From: Dunaliella salina
Taxonomy: Eukaryota; Chlorophyta; Chlorophyceae; Chlamydomonadales; Dunaliellaceae
Reading direction: 5' to 3'
Assembly: GCA_002284615.2 (NCBI GenBank)
Contig: MU069633.1
Span: 246,555 to 280,837, forward strand
Length of the DNA stretch: 34,283 nt
Shown: positions 9,419 to 18,827 of the stretch, piece after piece
How the letters are laid out: each line of letters begins with the position of its first letter
Position numbering within the stretch: position 1 is the stretch's first letter
Made by a program: the position numbers and the translations under genes
Notes under the pieces: model-generated
Databases searched by the model: none
What the model saw: the letters and a program-made list of their open reading frames with translations, nothing else
Told to the model about the DNA's origin: nothing

Positions 9419-10240
9419 TCAGTGGGGATCAAACGGGTTACTAGCAGTATCCCAAGCCTGACCTTGCTGAGAGTTGAAGAAGGTTTTCTCAAGAGCGCGT
9501 CTGGTGCTAGCAAGTTTGAAAGCATACAAGGCAGAATGGGCATGAAACTTCTGAGCAAGTTTAGTGGCCTTGAAAGTGTCAAGGCCAAGCTCCTTAAGAG
9601 GCTCCAAAGTGTACGGGGTGTAGATGACTCCTCTCACACCTAACAGGACAGTATGGAGTGTGACTTGAGCTGATGCCCCAGAAAGATGACGACAAAGGAC
9701 ACGGTGCTGCTGCTTGGAGGCTTCAAGCTGGCTGTTGGGCCGGGTGTCCTCACAGTATTTGACTTCTACAAGGTGGATGTGTCTCTGATCTGGGTGGAGC
9801 TGACTGGGGTCACGAGCCTTGAACGTGGGTGGAGTGGCTGTGGCTGGCGCTGGGTCCTCCCTGTTTCCTCCGCGCCCCCCTGCACTTCTCGATTCATAAC
9901 AAAAATTTGACCTTGACGCTCCTTTCAGAGGAACAACTAATAGAACATCAGGTCGGCTGGAAGTGAGCCTATCCGTATTTGGGAAGCGGCGTGGGAAAAT
10001 ATATCTAGGGAGGGTCCTATTAGTAGCATGTTCTGGGGTCTGCAGGTCTTGCAAGGCAAGTCGGTCATCACTGCCAATGTCCATGGAGGCAATGCCTGCC
10101 CCTAGAGGGTCTTTGCTGATGGCTTTTAGGAGGATTCTGCTGGCAATATTATGTCACTCAGTTATCATACCAGACATGGTACAATTTTTGCATCCTGATA
10201 AGATGTGAAGGGCACTGTCAAGTTCCCCACAGAGGGGGCA
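9419..10240 (-). pseudogene. Restriction-like endonuclease and CCHC knuckle of A1
   Basis: The knuckle CPLCGELDSALHILSGC (10240-10190) fits the CX2CX7HX4C knuckle found between RT and endonuclease in R2-like elements. The open frame 10084-9419 carries SSRPDVLLVVP (PD motif, about 9950) and IHLVEVKYCEDTRP (ExK, Glu codon at 9764-9766, Lys at 9758-9760). This is the PD-(D/E)XK pattern that nicks the target DNA for target-primed reverse transcription. A family-wide block, VTLHTVLLG with IYTPYTLEPLKELGL, follows, then an Arg/Lys-rich helix and a C-terminus ending NPFDPH. In most other copies the end is NPPDPH. Confidence 0.75.
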
Positions 10241-10654
10241 ATGTGGGCTGGTAGAAATTTTGAAGCGCACCGCGTGTTTTTGATTGAAAAGGGTACCTGT
10301 GCGGTGTTTACAGATGTTTTGCCTCATTTTGAAAGAGAGTGTTGACATGGTCCAGAAGGCATTGCTGCTATTTTTGTGGGTGTGGGGGAGCAGACTTTGG
10401 TAGAGGGAGTAGTATCCTGTGTTGGCCTTTCCAAGTCTGTGTTTTGAGTGCATGTGTTTCTGTAGAGCATCATGGAGGATGGAGAAGTGTTTAAGCTTCA
10501 TGGCAGGTGGGTTCAGACGTCTAGGCGCATTTGCATGAGTGCAGTAAGTTTCCTCGAAGGCAAGCCAGGTGGTGTCATGAAAAGGATTGCCTTCAGGGTT
10601 TGCACATGGGAAGGGTATGTCTGTATCATTATTCTGAATGGCCTGATGCTTAGC

Positions 10655-11060
10655 AATGGCATCTGCGCATTTGTTGCCAACAATTCCAGCATGAGATTTA
10701 ACCTTGTAGAAATGGATAGGGGTAGGTGAGGTGCGTATAAGTTGTATGATTATCTTGAGGAAATGGCCCTGGACGTGCTGGTGATGAAGTTCTGGGTAGA
10801 GTATTTGCTTTCTGATCTGATCTAGGGAGCAGAGGCTGTCAGTGGCAGTGTTACAATATTCTAGGAGAATGGCTGCTGCTATGCTATTGCCGTCAGTTCG
10901 GCTCCAGTAATGGTATGAGTGATTCCTGCTCCATTCGGTTGGACATGGTTGGTGCTGTGGCTGGCGGGGTGGTAGACCCCTGCACCAATCACTTGTTTAC
11001 CATTGTGTACATGGCAGCTGCCGTCCGTGTATGCCCAATCTCTCCAGTTTTCAACTTTGC
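10655..11060 (-). pseudogene. RNase H domain of A1
   Basis: The domain shows all four catalytic regions of an RNase HI fold. They are YTDGSC (11032-11015), GAELTAI with the catalytic Glu (about 10905-10885), ATDSLCSLDQIRKQ (10846-10805), and KVKSHAGIVGNKCADAIAK (about 10702-10646). A five-base duplication (TAGCA) at about 10876-10885 introduces a stop and a frameshift between the second and third blocks. RNase H removes the RNA strand during reverse transcription. Its position upstream of the CCHC-RLE module differs from R2 itself and resembles algal Dualen/RandI-type elements, as far as I recall them. Confidence 0.75.
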
Positions 11061-11334
11061 GTACCAGATAAGGGCTGGATGATGTGAGTGGTGAAAGAGT
11101 TTGTTGGCTTTGTGTGGTTCTGTGAGAGGTTTGTTGGTGGACAGAAGGTAGTTTTTTAAATTTATTGAAGCCGGTTTCAATTTTCGGGTGCCTTGAGTTA
11201 AGAACTGGGTTGATGCTAATGTTTCTTTCCAGCCATCTTGCTTCGAGGATGTCTTATTTCAGGCCTGAGAGCCAATTTGAATCGTTTTCATTGAGGCGGA
11301 CTCTTGCGGCGGTGTTCCAAACAGCAATTATTTA

Positions 11335-11748
11335 TAGGCTCCAGGAGTGGCATGGAAGGNCAATTTCTTGGCTTAGCCAGAAGGGGGGTTTGGCATAGTT
11401 GAGTCTTGTTGAGGGTATGGTTATCAATGCGCGACAGAAGTGAGGGTAGGCATTCAGGAGTTCAGAGTATGGTTTTGTGCTCATAGGGCCTCCCCAGCTT
11501 GGTAAGAACATGAAAGTTGCTGTGGCATGGCTTTGTTGCATGGCAGAAAAAATGGCATGTTTGAGAGTAAGGTACATCACATGGTCATCGTAAATTGGAT
11601 GGTATATTGAAAATCCTGAGAATTTGGATGAGAGGCTTTTATGGATTGCTCCAAATACCCTATCTTGAGGGTGTCCACTCCAGTAGTTGAGGTGGCAGGG
11701 GTTGTAGTCTAGGGGAAAAGCCATTTTTCCTGGGTTACGAGAGCCCAT
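11335..11748 (-). pseudogene. Possible methyltransferase-like domain of A1
   Basis: This is a 138-residue open frame. Notable blocks are PLDYNPCHLNYWSGHPQDRVFGA, FSGFSIYHPIYDDHVMYLTLKHAIFSAM and ATFMFLPSWGGPMS. A later block, YPHFCRALITIPS, has a PPFW soon after, and the next segment (IIAVWN) reads like a final strand. The order FGA, then HPIY in the place of NPPF, then a FMFLPSW strand, resembles PCIF1-type adenine methyltransferases. The catalytic NPPF is not intact here. The match is by eye only; an integrase or structural domain cannot be excluded. Confidence 0.3.
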
Positions 11749-11914
11749 GTTTGCATAGCAGTGTGGACATGATCTGGTCGGATGCGCATGTATGAATCCT
11801 TGGTCTTCTTACTTTGTCGCTTTTTGTTGTCGAGGGTTGAGCTTGAGAAAAGATCCACAAGCTCGGAGGGTTTAAGCGCCTGCCAGGCAGTGTCCCAATC
11901 TCTTGCTTGCCATT

Positions 11915-11984
11915 CTGGACATGACAGCTGCAGTCGTTGTACACCCAGGTCCTCCAGCCAGGTACTTTGAGTGTGTGTTCACTC
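11915..11984 (-). pseudogene. RNase H N-terminal fragment of another RLE-LINE
   Basis: The minus strand reads LKVPGWRTWVYNDCSCHVQNGKQEIG. This matches the start of the RNase H domain of A1 (WAYTDGSCHVHNGKQVIG), with the first catalytic Asp-Gly pair changed. A similar start is seen at 34120-34220. It is cut off by A1 on one side and C1 on the other. Confidence 0.55.
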
Positions 11985-12564
11985 AAGAAAAGTCTACGCA
12001 AGCCACATGCATTAAGGGAAGGTCCACTAACAAGCTAGCGAACTAGCAAGGTAGCATTGGCCTCACCGGAAGGCCCTCAAAACCTACACTAGACACAGCT
12101 AGCCAAGGGGAGATCCAGAAGAAGATCTAATGGGGATCTGGAGGGTTGCTGCACGCCATGCCTCTTGACGCCCGGACTCTCCTCCTCCCATCCTCCGCCG
12201 CTGCGCGCCCAGCAACCCCCCTCCCAGAAGCCCCCTGATAGCAAAGAGCGTGTCTGGTGTTTTTGATAGTGGTTAATCTTTACATGGCATGGTCCCTGAG
12301 CTTGGCTGGTAGTGACTTGGCTTTTTGTTTAGTCAGGCCCAGATTTATAAGGGATGTAGTTGTATACTCGTTGTAGACGGTACCGGCCACACCAATTAAG
12401 ATGATGTGTAAAGTCACTTTGTTATCCCTGTCTTGATTTCTGGAGCTGCGGGTTTTAAGTCTGGTTGTGGTGTGAGAATGTTGGGTCACTGCACGTTCAA
12501 CAGTGATGAGGGGGTTTGTGTCGGGACAGAATTTAAACCCAACAAGATGTATGTCCGCTCTCAA
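11985..12564 (-). mobile_element. RLE-LINE C1, 5'-truncated
   Basis: The 3' end near 11985 has GTAGACTTTTCTT after a CCCTTAATGCATGTGGCTTGCG block. The coding part holds IHLVGFKFCPDTNPL (ExK block with Glu replaced), VTLHIILIGVAGTVYN and LGLTKQKAK. A C-terminus reading CSNPPDPH with a stop at about 12130 follows. The copy is about 95 percent identical by eye to C2 over the shared part. Confidence 0.7.
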
Positions 12565-12762
12565 GAGGACTTCTTTCAACTTTCATCAACAAGATCAGAC
12601 ACGGGCTACTGCTGGTAACCCTCCTGATCCTCATTGACTTCTTCATTTTGTTTCTGTGGGTGAAGGGGATACGCGTGCCTTGGCCCTGGGTATCCTCTTT
12701 TCCTTAATTGATGTGGAGAGCGTTTTCACTGCCTGCGAAGTTCTTCTTTTCATGCTTGGGTT
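12565..12762 (+). mobile_element. RLE-LINE A4, short 3' fragment
   Basis: The plus strand encodes LKRTSFNFHQQDQTR and then GNPPDPH with a stop near 12636, matching the A-family C-terminus. The A-type 3' UTR follows (GGTATCCTCTTTTCCTTAATTGATG, hairpin, TTCTTCTTTT). It lies back to back with C1; both are 5'-truncated at the shared junction near 12564. Confidence 0.65.
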
Positions 12763-12956
12763 TTTAGACAAATGTTGTTTATCAGACAGGAGGTGTTGCA
12801 CCTCTTGAATCAAGGCATGTGAGCACGCATGGTCTTGAGAGTAGAGTACAACACTGTGCAGCTTCCACCTGGCTCCTGACACATCTCTAGCTAGGCCCTG
12901 AAGCCAAGCTGGATTATGGTTGTTTTGGTGGACCCATGTAGAATTATTTCGAACTG
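12763..12956 (-). other. Unassigned spacer, perhaps an old RNase H upstream fragment
   Basis: On the minus strand NPAWLQGLARDVSGARWKLH vaguely resembles the segment before the RNase H domain of A1. The match is too weak for a firm call, and no other feature is visible. Confidence 0.2.
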
Positions 12957-13880
12957 CAAAGAAAAGAAGAAGAAAAGTCTACGCAAGCCACATGCATTAA
13001 GGGAAGGTCCAATAACTAACAAGCTAGCGAACTAGCAAGGTAGCAGTGGCCTCACCAGAAGGCCCTCAAAACCTACACTAGACACAGCTAGCCTAGGAGA
13101 GAGCCAGAAACAGATCTAGTGGGGATCTGGAGGTTTGCTGCTCGCCATGCCTCTTGACGCCCGAACTCTCCTCCTCCCATCCTCCGCCGCTGCGCGCCCA
13201 GCGACTCCCCTCCCAGAAGCCCCCTGATAGCAAAGAGCGTGTCTGGTGTTTTTGATAGTGGTTAATCTTTGGATGGCATGGTCCCTGAGCTTGGCTGGTA
13301 GAAACTTGGCATTTTGTTTAGTCAGGCCCAGATTTTTAAGGGGCGTGATTGTATACTTGTTGTAGACGGTACCGGCCACACCAATTAAGATGATGTGTAA
13401 AGTCACTTTGTTATCCCTGTCTGGATTTCTGGAGCTGCGGGTTTTAAGTCTGGTTGTGGTGTGAGAATGTTGGGTCACTGCACGTTCAACAGTGATGAGG
13501 GGGTTTGTGTCGGGACAGAATTTTAGTCCAACAAAATGTTTGTCCCTGTCTTGAGGAGGGATCTTGGAAGGATCAAGGTGAATTTGTCTGCCTGGAAGAG
13601 GGCGCACAAAGATGGCATCAGAGCGGGTTTGGTGCCGGGCAGGGGAGCTGCAAAAATTTGTATGTTCATGTGTGCTAAGAAGGAGGTATTTCTCGATTGG
13701 GGCAGAGTTGAGGGTCATCGTGCAAGGTTGATGCATGGAAAAAATCCAAGTCTGAAGCCGAGGTGGTTTCAGGCAGAAAGACGGGGATAGGGGGTGGTTG
13801 TTATAAGTTTTCCCCATGCAGGAGGGACATAAATGCAACAGAGGCCTCCGCGTTGAAAATTCACAATGATACGCTAAGAA
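12957..13880 (-). mobile_element. RLE-LINE C2
   Basis: The 3' end at about 12957 has an AAGAAAAG-type (plus-strand) tail. The open frame down to 13116 encodes TRSDAIFVRPLPGRQIHLD (PD motif with Pro changed to Ser), then KHFVGLKFCPDTNPL, where the catalytic Glu position is Gly or Leu. VTLHIILIGVAGTVYNKY, GLTKQNAKFLPAKLRDHAIQRL, a GASGRG tract and a C-terminus KPPDPH follow. The 277-residue frame is the longest intact C-family frame, yet its active site is substituted, so it is probably inactive. It forms an inverted pair with C3. Confidence 0.7.
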
Positions 13881-13884
13881 AGCC

Positions 13885-14512
13885 ATATCCCAGGCAGACA
13901 AACCCACCTTGACCCTATCAAGATCCCACCACAAGATAGGGACATTCACCTCATTGAACTAAAATTCTGTCCCGACACAAATCCCTTCATCACTTTTGAA
14001 CATGCAGTGACCCAACATTCTCACACCATAACCAGACTTAAAACCCGCAGAAATCCAAACAGGAATAACAAAGTGACTTTGCACATCATCTTAATTGGTG
14101 TGGGTGGCACGATTTACAACAATTATACGATAACACCTCTAATAAATCTGGGCCTGACCAAACAAAAAGCTGAATCACTAGCTTCCCAGCTCAGGGACCA
14201 TGCCATCCAAAGATTATCCACCATCATTAACATTAGACATGCACTTTGCTTTCAGGGAGCATCTGGGAGGGGGTTTGCTGGGCGCGCGGCAGCGGCTGAG
14301 GATGGTAGAAGGAGAGTCCGAACGCTCAAGGGCATGGCAAGCAATCCCCCAGATTCCCATTAGTTTTGTCTCTTGCTCTCTCCTAGGCTACTTTTGTCTA
14401 TTTTAGGTGGAGGGCCTCCTGGTGAGGCCTCTAACTTTTGTTATGGGTTCTTCCCTTAATGCACGCGGCCTTTGGCTTGCGAAGACTTTTCTCTTCTTTT
14501 ATTTCCTAAGAA
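13885..14512 (+). mobile_element. RLE-LINE C3, inverted partner of C2
   Basis: The plus strand encodes GRQTHLDPIKIPPQDRDIHL and then IELKFCPDTNPF, so the Glu and Lys of the ExK motif are intact here. VTLHIILIGVGGTIYNNYTI, LGLTKQKAESLASQLRDHAIQRL and a GASGRG tract follow, then SNPPDSH with a stop at 14361-14363. The C-type 3' UTR ends with a CGCGGCC TTT GGCTTGCG hairpin and AGACTTTTCTCTTC. It is 5'-truncated just upstream of the endonuclease second half. Confidence 0.7.
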
Positions 14513-15080
14513 ACCTGAACAACTGAATGGAAGGGAATTATGGAGGGCACCAAAGAGAGCGTCCTAGGACCTGGACCTCCAACAGTGCTGGCTTTGTGGG
14601 TTGTGGTTCTGCAAGGAGGCTATTTTTCTCGAATTCCTATGGCCCACCTTTGGAGGGCAGTATGGAAGTGGGTTATAAGGGCCCATGAAAAGAAGTCTTA
14701 TACCTTTTTGCTTGAGCACTCGTTTTCAAGTAAGGTTTTGCGAGAAAGAAGTCTTTGCACCTCAGATGCAAAGGTAGGTAAAGCACGTTTGATACTGTCA
14801 TGCATACCAGCATGCTCGACTCTGTTCAATGCCCCATGGAGGCAAGAGCCGCCTCAACCAAATGTGCAACTGCAAATAAAAGAACTCATCACTGCCCTGG
14901 TGCCCTGGAGCCATACACAGTCAGAGACCCACAAGATCCACTTCAATTCCCCTCTCATCTTCAAAGAATTCTGGTAAGGGAGGCTTATGGCTCTTTAAGC
15001 CAATGTTTCTCCTTTTCCTTAATTGATAAAGGGGGATTTTCCTCTGCCTACATTGGTCCTTTTCTTTTCCTCCCTTTTCT
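14513..15080 (+). mobile_element. Decayed D-type RLE-LINE 3' end (D5)
   Basis: The 3' part (14940-15070) is a clear D-type 3' UTR: ATGGCTCTTTAAGCCAATG, TTTCCTTAATTGATAAAGGGGG, CCTCTGCCTAC, then pyrimidines. Upstream, LDSVQCPMEARAAST and similar pieces resemble the D-family C-terminal helix in mixed frames. The first 230 bases (14513-14750) are unassigned. The open frames of 145 and 102 residues here are remnants, not genes. Confidence 0.5.
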
Positions 15081-15198
15081 TTGTTCTGAAGGCTGGGTAG
15101 GTAGGTGAGTTTGGGAAAAGGTGTAGGAGCTTTTTTCCTGTAGGTGCTCCCTTTCTCCCTCCTTGGCTCACCAAAAGGTGTGTGAATATGGACTTTCG

Positions 15199-15527
15199 CA
15201 GGCTTTGGCCCAGGGAGTGGCGCCCCTGCCCATGTTGGCCAACCAGAGAAAAGCTGGTGAAGGAGTGGTCTGAGTCGGCGTGGTGGAGATGGCGCTCTTC
15301 AGTGGAGTGATCTTAGCTCAGGTCTCCATGATTGCATGCTCACATCCTGGCTACAGCTGGCCCCTTTGCAAGAAATGGGCCCAGGCTGAGGTGTTGGATA
15401 GCTTTCTCTGAGGCTACTAGCCTCTTAGTAGCCTGTTAGTAACAGGTGGGTCTCGAGTTTGCTGGACAGGGCCTCTTGACAGCAGTGTCATGGGTATCCT
15501 AGGTGGAGGCCAACTCGCTGGAGTAGA
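15199..15527 (-). repeat. Unclassified repeat J, copy 1
   Basis: This segment is the reverse complement of 27567-27872, with about 75-80 percent identity by eye. Landmarks are CTCCAGCGAGTTGGCCTCCA at the 15527 end and GGGAGTGGCGCCCCTGCCCA at the 15199 end. Both copies border LINE sequence. The conceptual peptide (IGLHLGHLDTTLKGPCPANS in the other copy) may be part of a LINE protein not recognised here. Confidence 0.6.
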
Positions 15528-15534
15528 CTTCTGT

Positions 15535-15670
15535 GCTCCTCTTTCTCTTGGTCTGAACTGGTGGGGCACATTCTCAGCTTCACCGCTGACTGCTGGGTCT
15601 TTCCTCAATGCATGCTGGCTTTTGCCCAGCATAGACTTCTTCTTCCTTTTCTTCTTCTTCCTCTTTTCCT
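15535..15670 (+). mobile_element. B-type RLE-LINE 3' tail (B5)
   Basis: The block CTGACTGCTGGGTCTTTCCTC is followed by ATGCTGG CTTTTGC CCAGCAT, a perfect 7-base-pair hairpin at 15611-15631. AGACTTCTTCTTCC and more pyrimidines come next. Coding sequence is not evident. Confidence 0.6.
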
Positions 15671-16345
15671 TTCCGCAGGGGAAGACGCTGGGTAATCCTA
15701 GTGTTTGCTCTTGTTAGCCTGATTGGCCTGATATTTGCAGTAGCATGTTACCCCTACCTCACCCTTGCAGCGACACCAGCACACAAATTCAAACTTCTAG
15801 CAATGCAGCACGAGATTCTCACTATCTCGTTACAAATTTTGCTTTGAGAGTTGCTTATGGGACTCGCTTGTGAATTAGTACACCTTGCAAGTATCACATG
15901 TGTTTCTCAGGGTGGAGAATTTGTCTAACAGTTTGACGGACAGAGATGAGGCTGCCGGGGGCAATGCTTGCAAAGCAGTGGCTACTGGCAGCAACAATTG
16001 CTTACCCAGCCCATAATGTGGCGCTGATCATTCCAGCGCCGTTGGGCTGTTGGAAACAATTTTTTTCGCAGTCCGACGGCGCTGAGTCAGCAAAAGGGCA
16101 GGGTAAGGCAGAAGCTCTGCACAGGTGCACTGCGCTGCTCAAACTCTGTAGGGGGCATCAAGTACTTTGTCAACAACTCTTGAACTTACCGAGTTGTTTA
16201 AAATTGGATGCTTAAAATTGAAACCAATTATATGCACCAGTATTTACAAAATGATCCTGCCCCATTTCCCTAATGCCATTCTGTATATGACAGCATTTTC
16301 AGTACATGGGTCCCCAAGTCCGGTCAAAGGCTTCGAGTGCCATGG

Positions 16346-16346
<1 letters not shown>
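15671..16346. other. Intergenic stretch with no recognised feature
   Basis: After a pyrimidine-rich start I see no LINE motif, no splice-consistent open frame and no RNA gene. The longest frame (15946-16215, plus) has no recognisable content. It ends at a long CA repeat next to the assembly gap. It may contain the distal promoter of gene copy 2. Confidence 0.4.

Positions 16347-16411
<65 letters not shown>
16347..16411. repeat. CA dinucleotide microsatellite
   Basis: About 32 perfect CA units run directly into the gap, so the true length is unknown. A similar run closes the window at 34249-34283. Confidence 0.95.
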
Positions 16412-17232
16412 NNNNNNNNNNNNNNNNNNNNNNNNNNNNNNNNNNNNNNNNNNNNNNNNNNNNNNNNNNNNNNNNNNNNNNNNNNNNNNNNNNNNNNNNN
16501 NNNNNNNNNNNNNNNNNNNNNNNNNNNNNNNNNNNNNNNNNNNNNNNNNNNNNNNNNNNNNNNNNNNNNNNNNNNNNNNNNNNNNNNNNNNNNNNNNNNN
16601 NNNNNNNNNNNNNNNNNNNNNNNNNNNNNNNNNNNNNNNNNNNNNNNNNNNNNNNNNNNNNNNNNNNNNNNNNNNNNNNNNNNNNNNNNNNNNNNNNNNN
16701 NNNNNNNNNNNNNNNNNNNNNNNNNNNNNNNNNNNNNNNNNNNNNNNNNNNNNNNNNNNNNNNNNNNNNNNNNNNNNNNNNNNNNNNNNNNNNNNNNNNN
16801 NNNNNNNNNNNNNNNNNNNNNNNNNNNNNNNNNNNNNNNNNNNNNNNNNNNNNNNNNNNNNNNNNNNNNNNNNNNNNNNNNNNNNNNNNNNNNNNNNNNN
16901 NNNNNNNNNNNNNNNNNNNNNNNNNNNNNNNNNNNNNNNNNNNNNNNNNNNNNNNNNNNNNNNNNNNNNNNNNNNNNNNNNNNNNNNNNNNNNNNNNNNN
17001 NNNNNNNNNNNNNNNNNNNNNNNNNNNNNNNNNNNNNNNNNNNNNNNNNNNNNNNNNNNNNNNNNNNNNNNNNNNNNNNNNNNNNNNNNNNNNNNNNNNN
17101 NNNNNNNNNNNNNNNNNNNNNNNNNNNNNNNNNNNNNNNNNNNNNNNNNNNNNNNNNNNNNNNNNNNNNNNNNNNNNNNNNNNNNNNNNNNNNNNNNNNN
17201 NNNNNNNNNNNNNNNNNNNNNNNNNNNNNNNN
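16412..17232. other. Assembly gap of 821 undetermined bases
   Basis: The run of n separates the CA repeat from a point 25 bases upstream of the ATG of gene copy 2. Open frames drawn across it are meaningless. Confidence 0.99.
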
Positions 17233-17257
17233 TCCAACCTGTAGGTGACAACGCGCA

Positions 17258-18827
17258 ATGGGCCAGCAAGCCTCAGTCCAGAAGCCCGTCGAGCAGCAGC
17301 AGCAGCAGCAGCAGCAACAAAAGCAGCAGCAGCAGCAGCAGCAGCTACACCCACCTATCAAGCACCAGGATGACAAGTTTGCAAAGGAAGCTGAGGTGTC
17401 CTTCAAAAGGAGCAGCGAGCAGTTTACCGATGTCACTGTAGGGGTGGGAGAGACTGTAGGTAAGTTTTTTAGGATGCTGTGATGTGTTGTCAAGCCAGGC
17501 TTGCATGCTTGCACTTGCTTGCACACGCCATCACTTCCCTGATCTGGTGAAGCATGGCATGCCTGAAGAGAAATTTCTCAGTTTGGGGCTTCCACCTGGA
17601 AGTGGATGACTAAGCTGAGATTGGACCCTGCTCCCTGGTTCAAAAGAAGACACAATTGTTAACTTTGATCTACGCTCCATATTGCAGGCATGAACCTCTG
17701 GAACCATGCAAAGTGGTGGGGGCAAGGTGTAGCAGGCATCGTAATGTTTGTGCCAATGATGTTCTACGTTATGGCCCGATCGGTGAGTCTTGCACTATCA
17801 TTGAGGTATTCACACGCTCATAATTTGCATACATCTCTCCCAGATGGAGTTACGCCTCCGCCCATCTGAGCATACCATATTGCTCATGCCTGTCTACGCC
17901 TTTCATAGATGTCCAATTGGTCACAGAACTGTGTCAATTGGGCTGCAATTTTAACTAAGAGGTGCCAGCAACAGCTATTTGTGATGTGTGCAAAAAACTT
18001 GGCTGAAGCAATGAGGTGTACAGGGTGTAGAGGGTTCAGGAGATTAGCCTGCCTCATAGTGTAGCTGACATCTGTTCTGCTCCTGCTTGTGATGCAGACA
18101 AAGAAGGATGAGAAGGAGGATGAGAAGAAGCAAGAGGTGCCGGCAGGACATCCTGATAATGTGTCACCAAGTAAGTCTAGAATATGGAATATTGTATAAA
18201 TCTTTGTGGCCTTCCAGCACATACCATCAAAGCAAATGCAGAGAAATCCTGCATAATCCTACTAAGTAGTCTTATCCATGCGCTAAACAGACTCAAGTGT
18301 GTATGTAATTTCAAGGCATGCAATGAAGTATCAGGCAAGTGCAGTAAGGGTATTGCAGATGTGTCCCACAACCATGCCAGATAATCCAAAGCTGTGATTT
18401 TTCATGTCACTTCCAATTTACTTAAGGACAAAAAGTAGGAAATAATCACTTGATAATTCTTTCATCTCTCTCATGTATTTGTCCTTATGTCTTAGGTACA
18501 CCTTGATAGGCTCAGTTCATGGATATATGACAAGTCTATGCTTGTCAAGTCAGTCATCGCTTAAAGCCTGCGTGACTTTACACTCCACCACTTTGCTCTT
18601 GCTGAAGGGGATACACAGTGCCTTGGCCTTAGGTATCCTCTTTTCCTTAATTGATGTGGGGAGTGTTCTCACTGCCTGCCTAGTTTTTTCTTTTCTTTTG
18701 CACTGTGAAAAACCCTCTCCTAAACCAACCCTGCCTCAGCACTATGCCTCATGATTTTTTGCGTGCAGATTTTGTCAGGGAGTCTGCAGCTAGGCAGCCT
18801 TGGGGTACTGTCCAAGCCTCAGCTTAG
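17258..18827 (+). CDS. Small single-pass membrane protein with polyQ, four exons, copy 2
   Basis: Exons are 17258-17459, 17688-17782, 18098-18170 and 18769-18827, with GT-AG introns in the same positions and phases as copy 1. The 142-residue product differs from copy 1 at one residue, Val for Ile near the C-terminus (TVQASA). Exons 1 and 2 (297 bases) are identical to copy 1, while intron 1 differs at about 14 of 228 bases. Exon 3 has four differences, all synonymous. Exon 4 has six: four synonymous, one Ile/Val and TAG for TAA. Intron 3 is unrelated over most of its length and contains an A-type LINE tail. Expression cannot be judged because the promoter lies in the gap. Function is unknown, as for copy 1. 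Confidence 0.8.
17294..17344 (+). repeat. CAG repeat coding polyglutamine (copy 2)
   Basis: It is identical to the tract at 544-594, including the CAACAAAAG interruption. Confidence 0.9.
18585..18712 (+). mobile_element. A-type RLE-LINE 3' tail in intron 3 of gene copy 2
   Basis: The sequence GAAGGGGATACACAGTGCCTTG, then TTTTCCTTAATTGATGTGG, the A-type hairpin and CTAGTTTTTTCTTTTC match the 3' UTR of A1 and A2. It lies wholly inside the third intron, in sense orientation, and is absent from copy 1, so it came after the duplication or was lost from copy 1. A short TTGCTCT/TTGCACT pair may be the target duplication. Confidence 0.6.

Larger units (their letters stand above)
9285..11915 (-). mobile_element. 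RLE-LINE A1, longest copy: MTase-like, RNase H, CCHC, RLE
   Basis: Read from 11915 down, this 2.6-kb copy contains several parts in order. A basic linker comes first (ELVDLFSSSTLDNKKRQSK, about 11870). A possible methyltransferase-like domain follows (11748-11335), then an RNase H domain (about 11060-10655). A CCHC knuckle lies at 10240-10190 and the RLE domain at about 10150-9560. The C-terminus is NPFDPH, with its stop at 9419. The 3' UTR has an A-type hairpin (9319-9345) and a GAAA-rich (plus-strand) tail ending near 9285. The reading frame shifts several times. A reverse transcriptase should lie upstream of this segment but is not in the window; the 5' boundary near 11915 abuts an unrelated RNase H fragment. 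Confidence 0.75.

Noticed and set aside
14540..14977. 145-residue frame as a host gene
   Set aside because: Its 3' half aligns with the D-family C-terminus in another frame and runs into a D-type 3' UTR.
16167..17526. Several long frames across 16167-17526
   Set aside because: They run through 821 undetermined bases and a CA repeat, so they carry no information.
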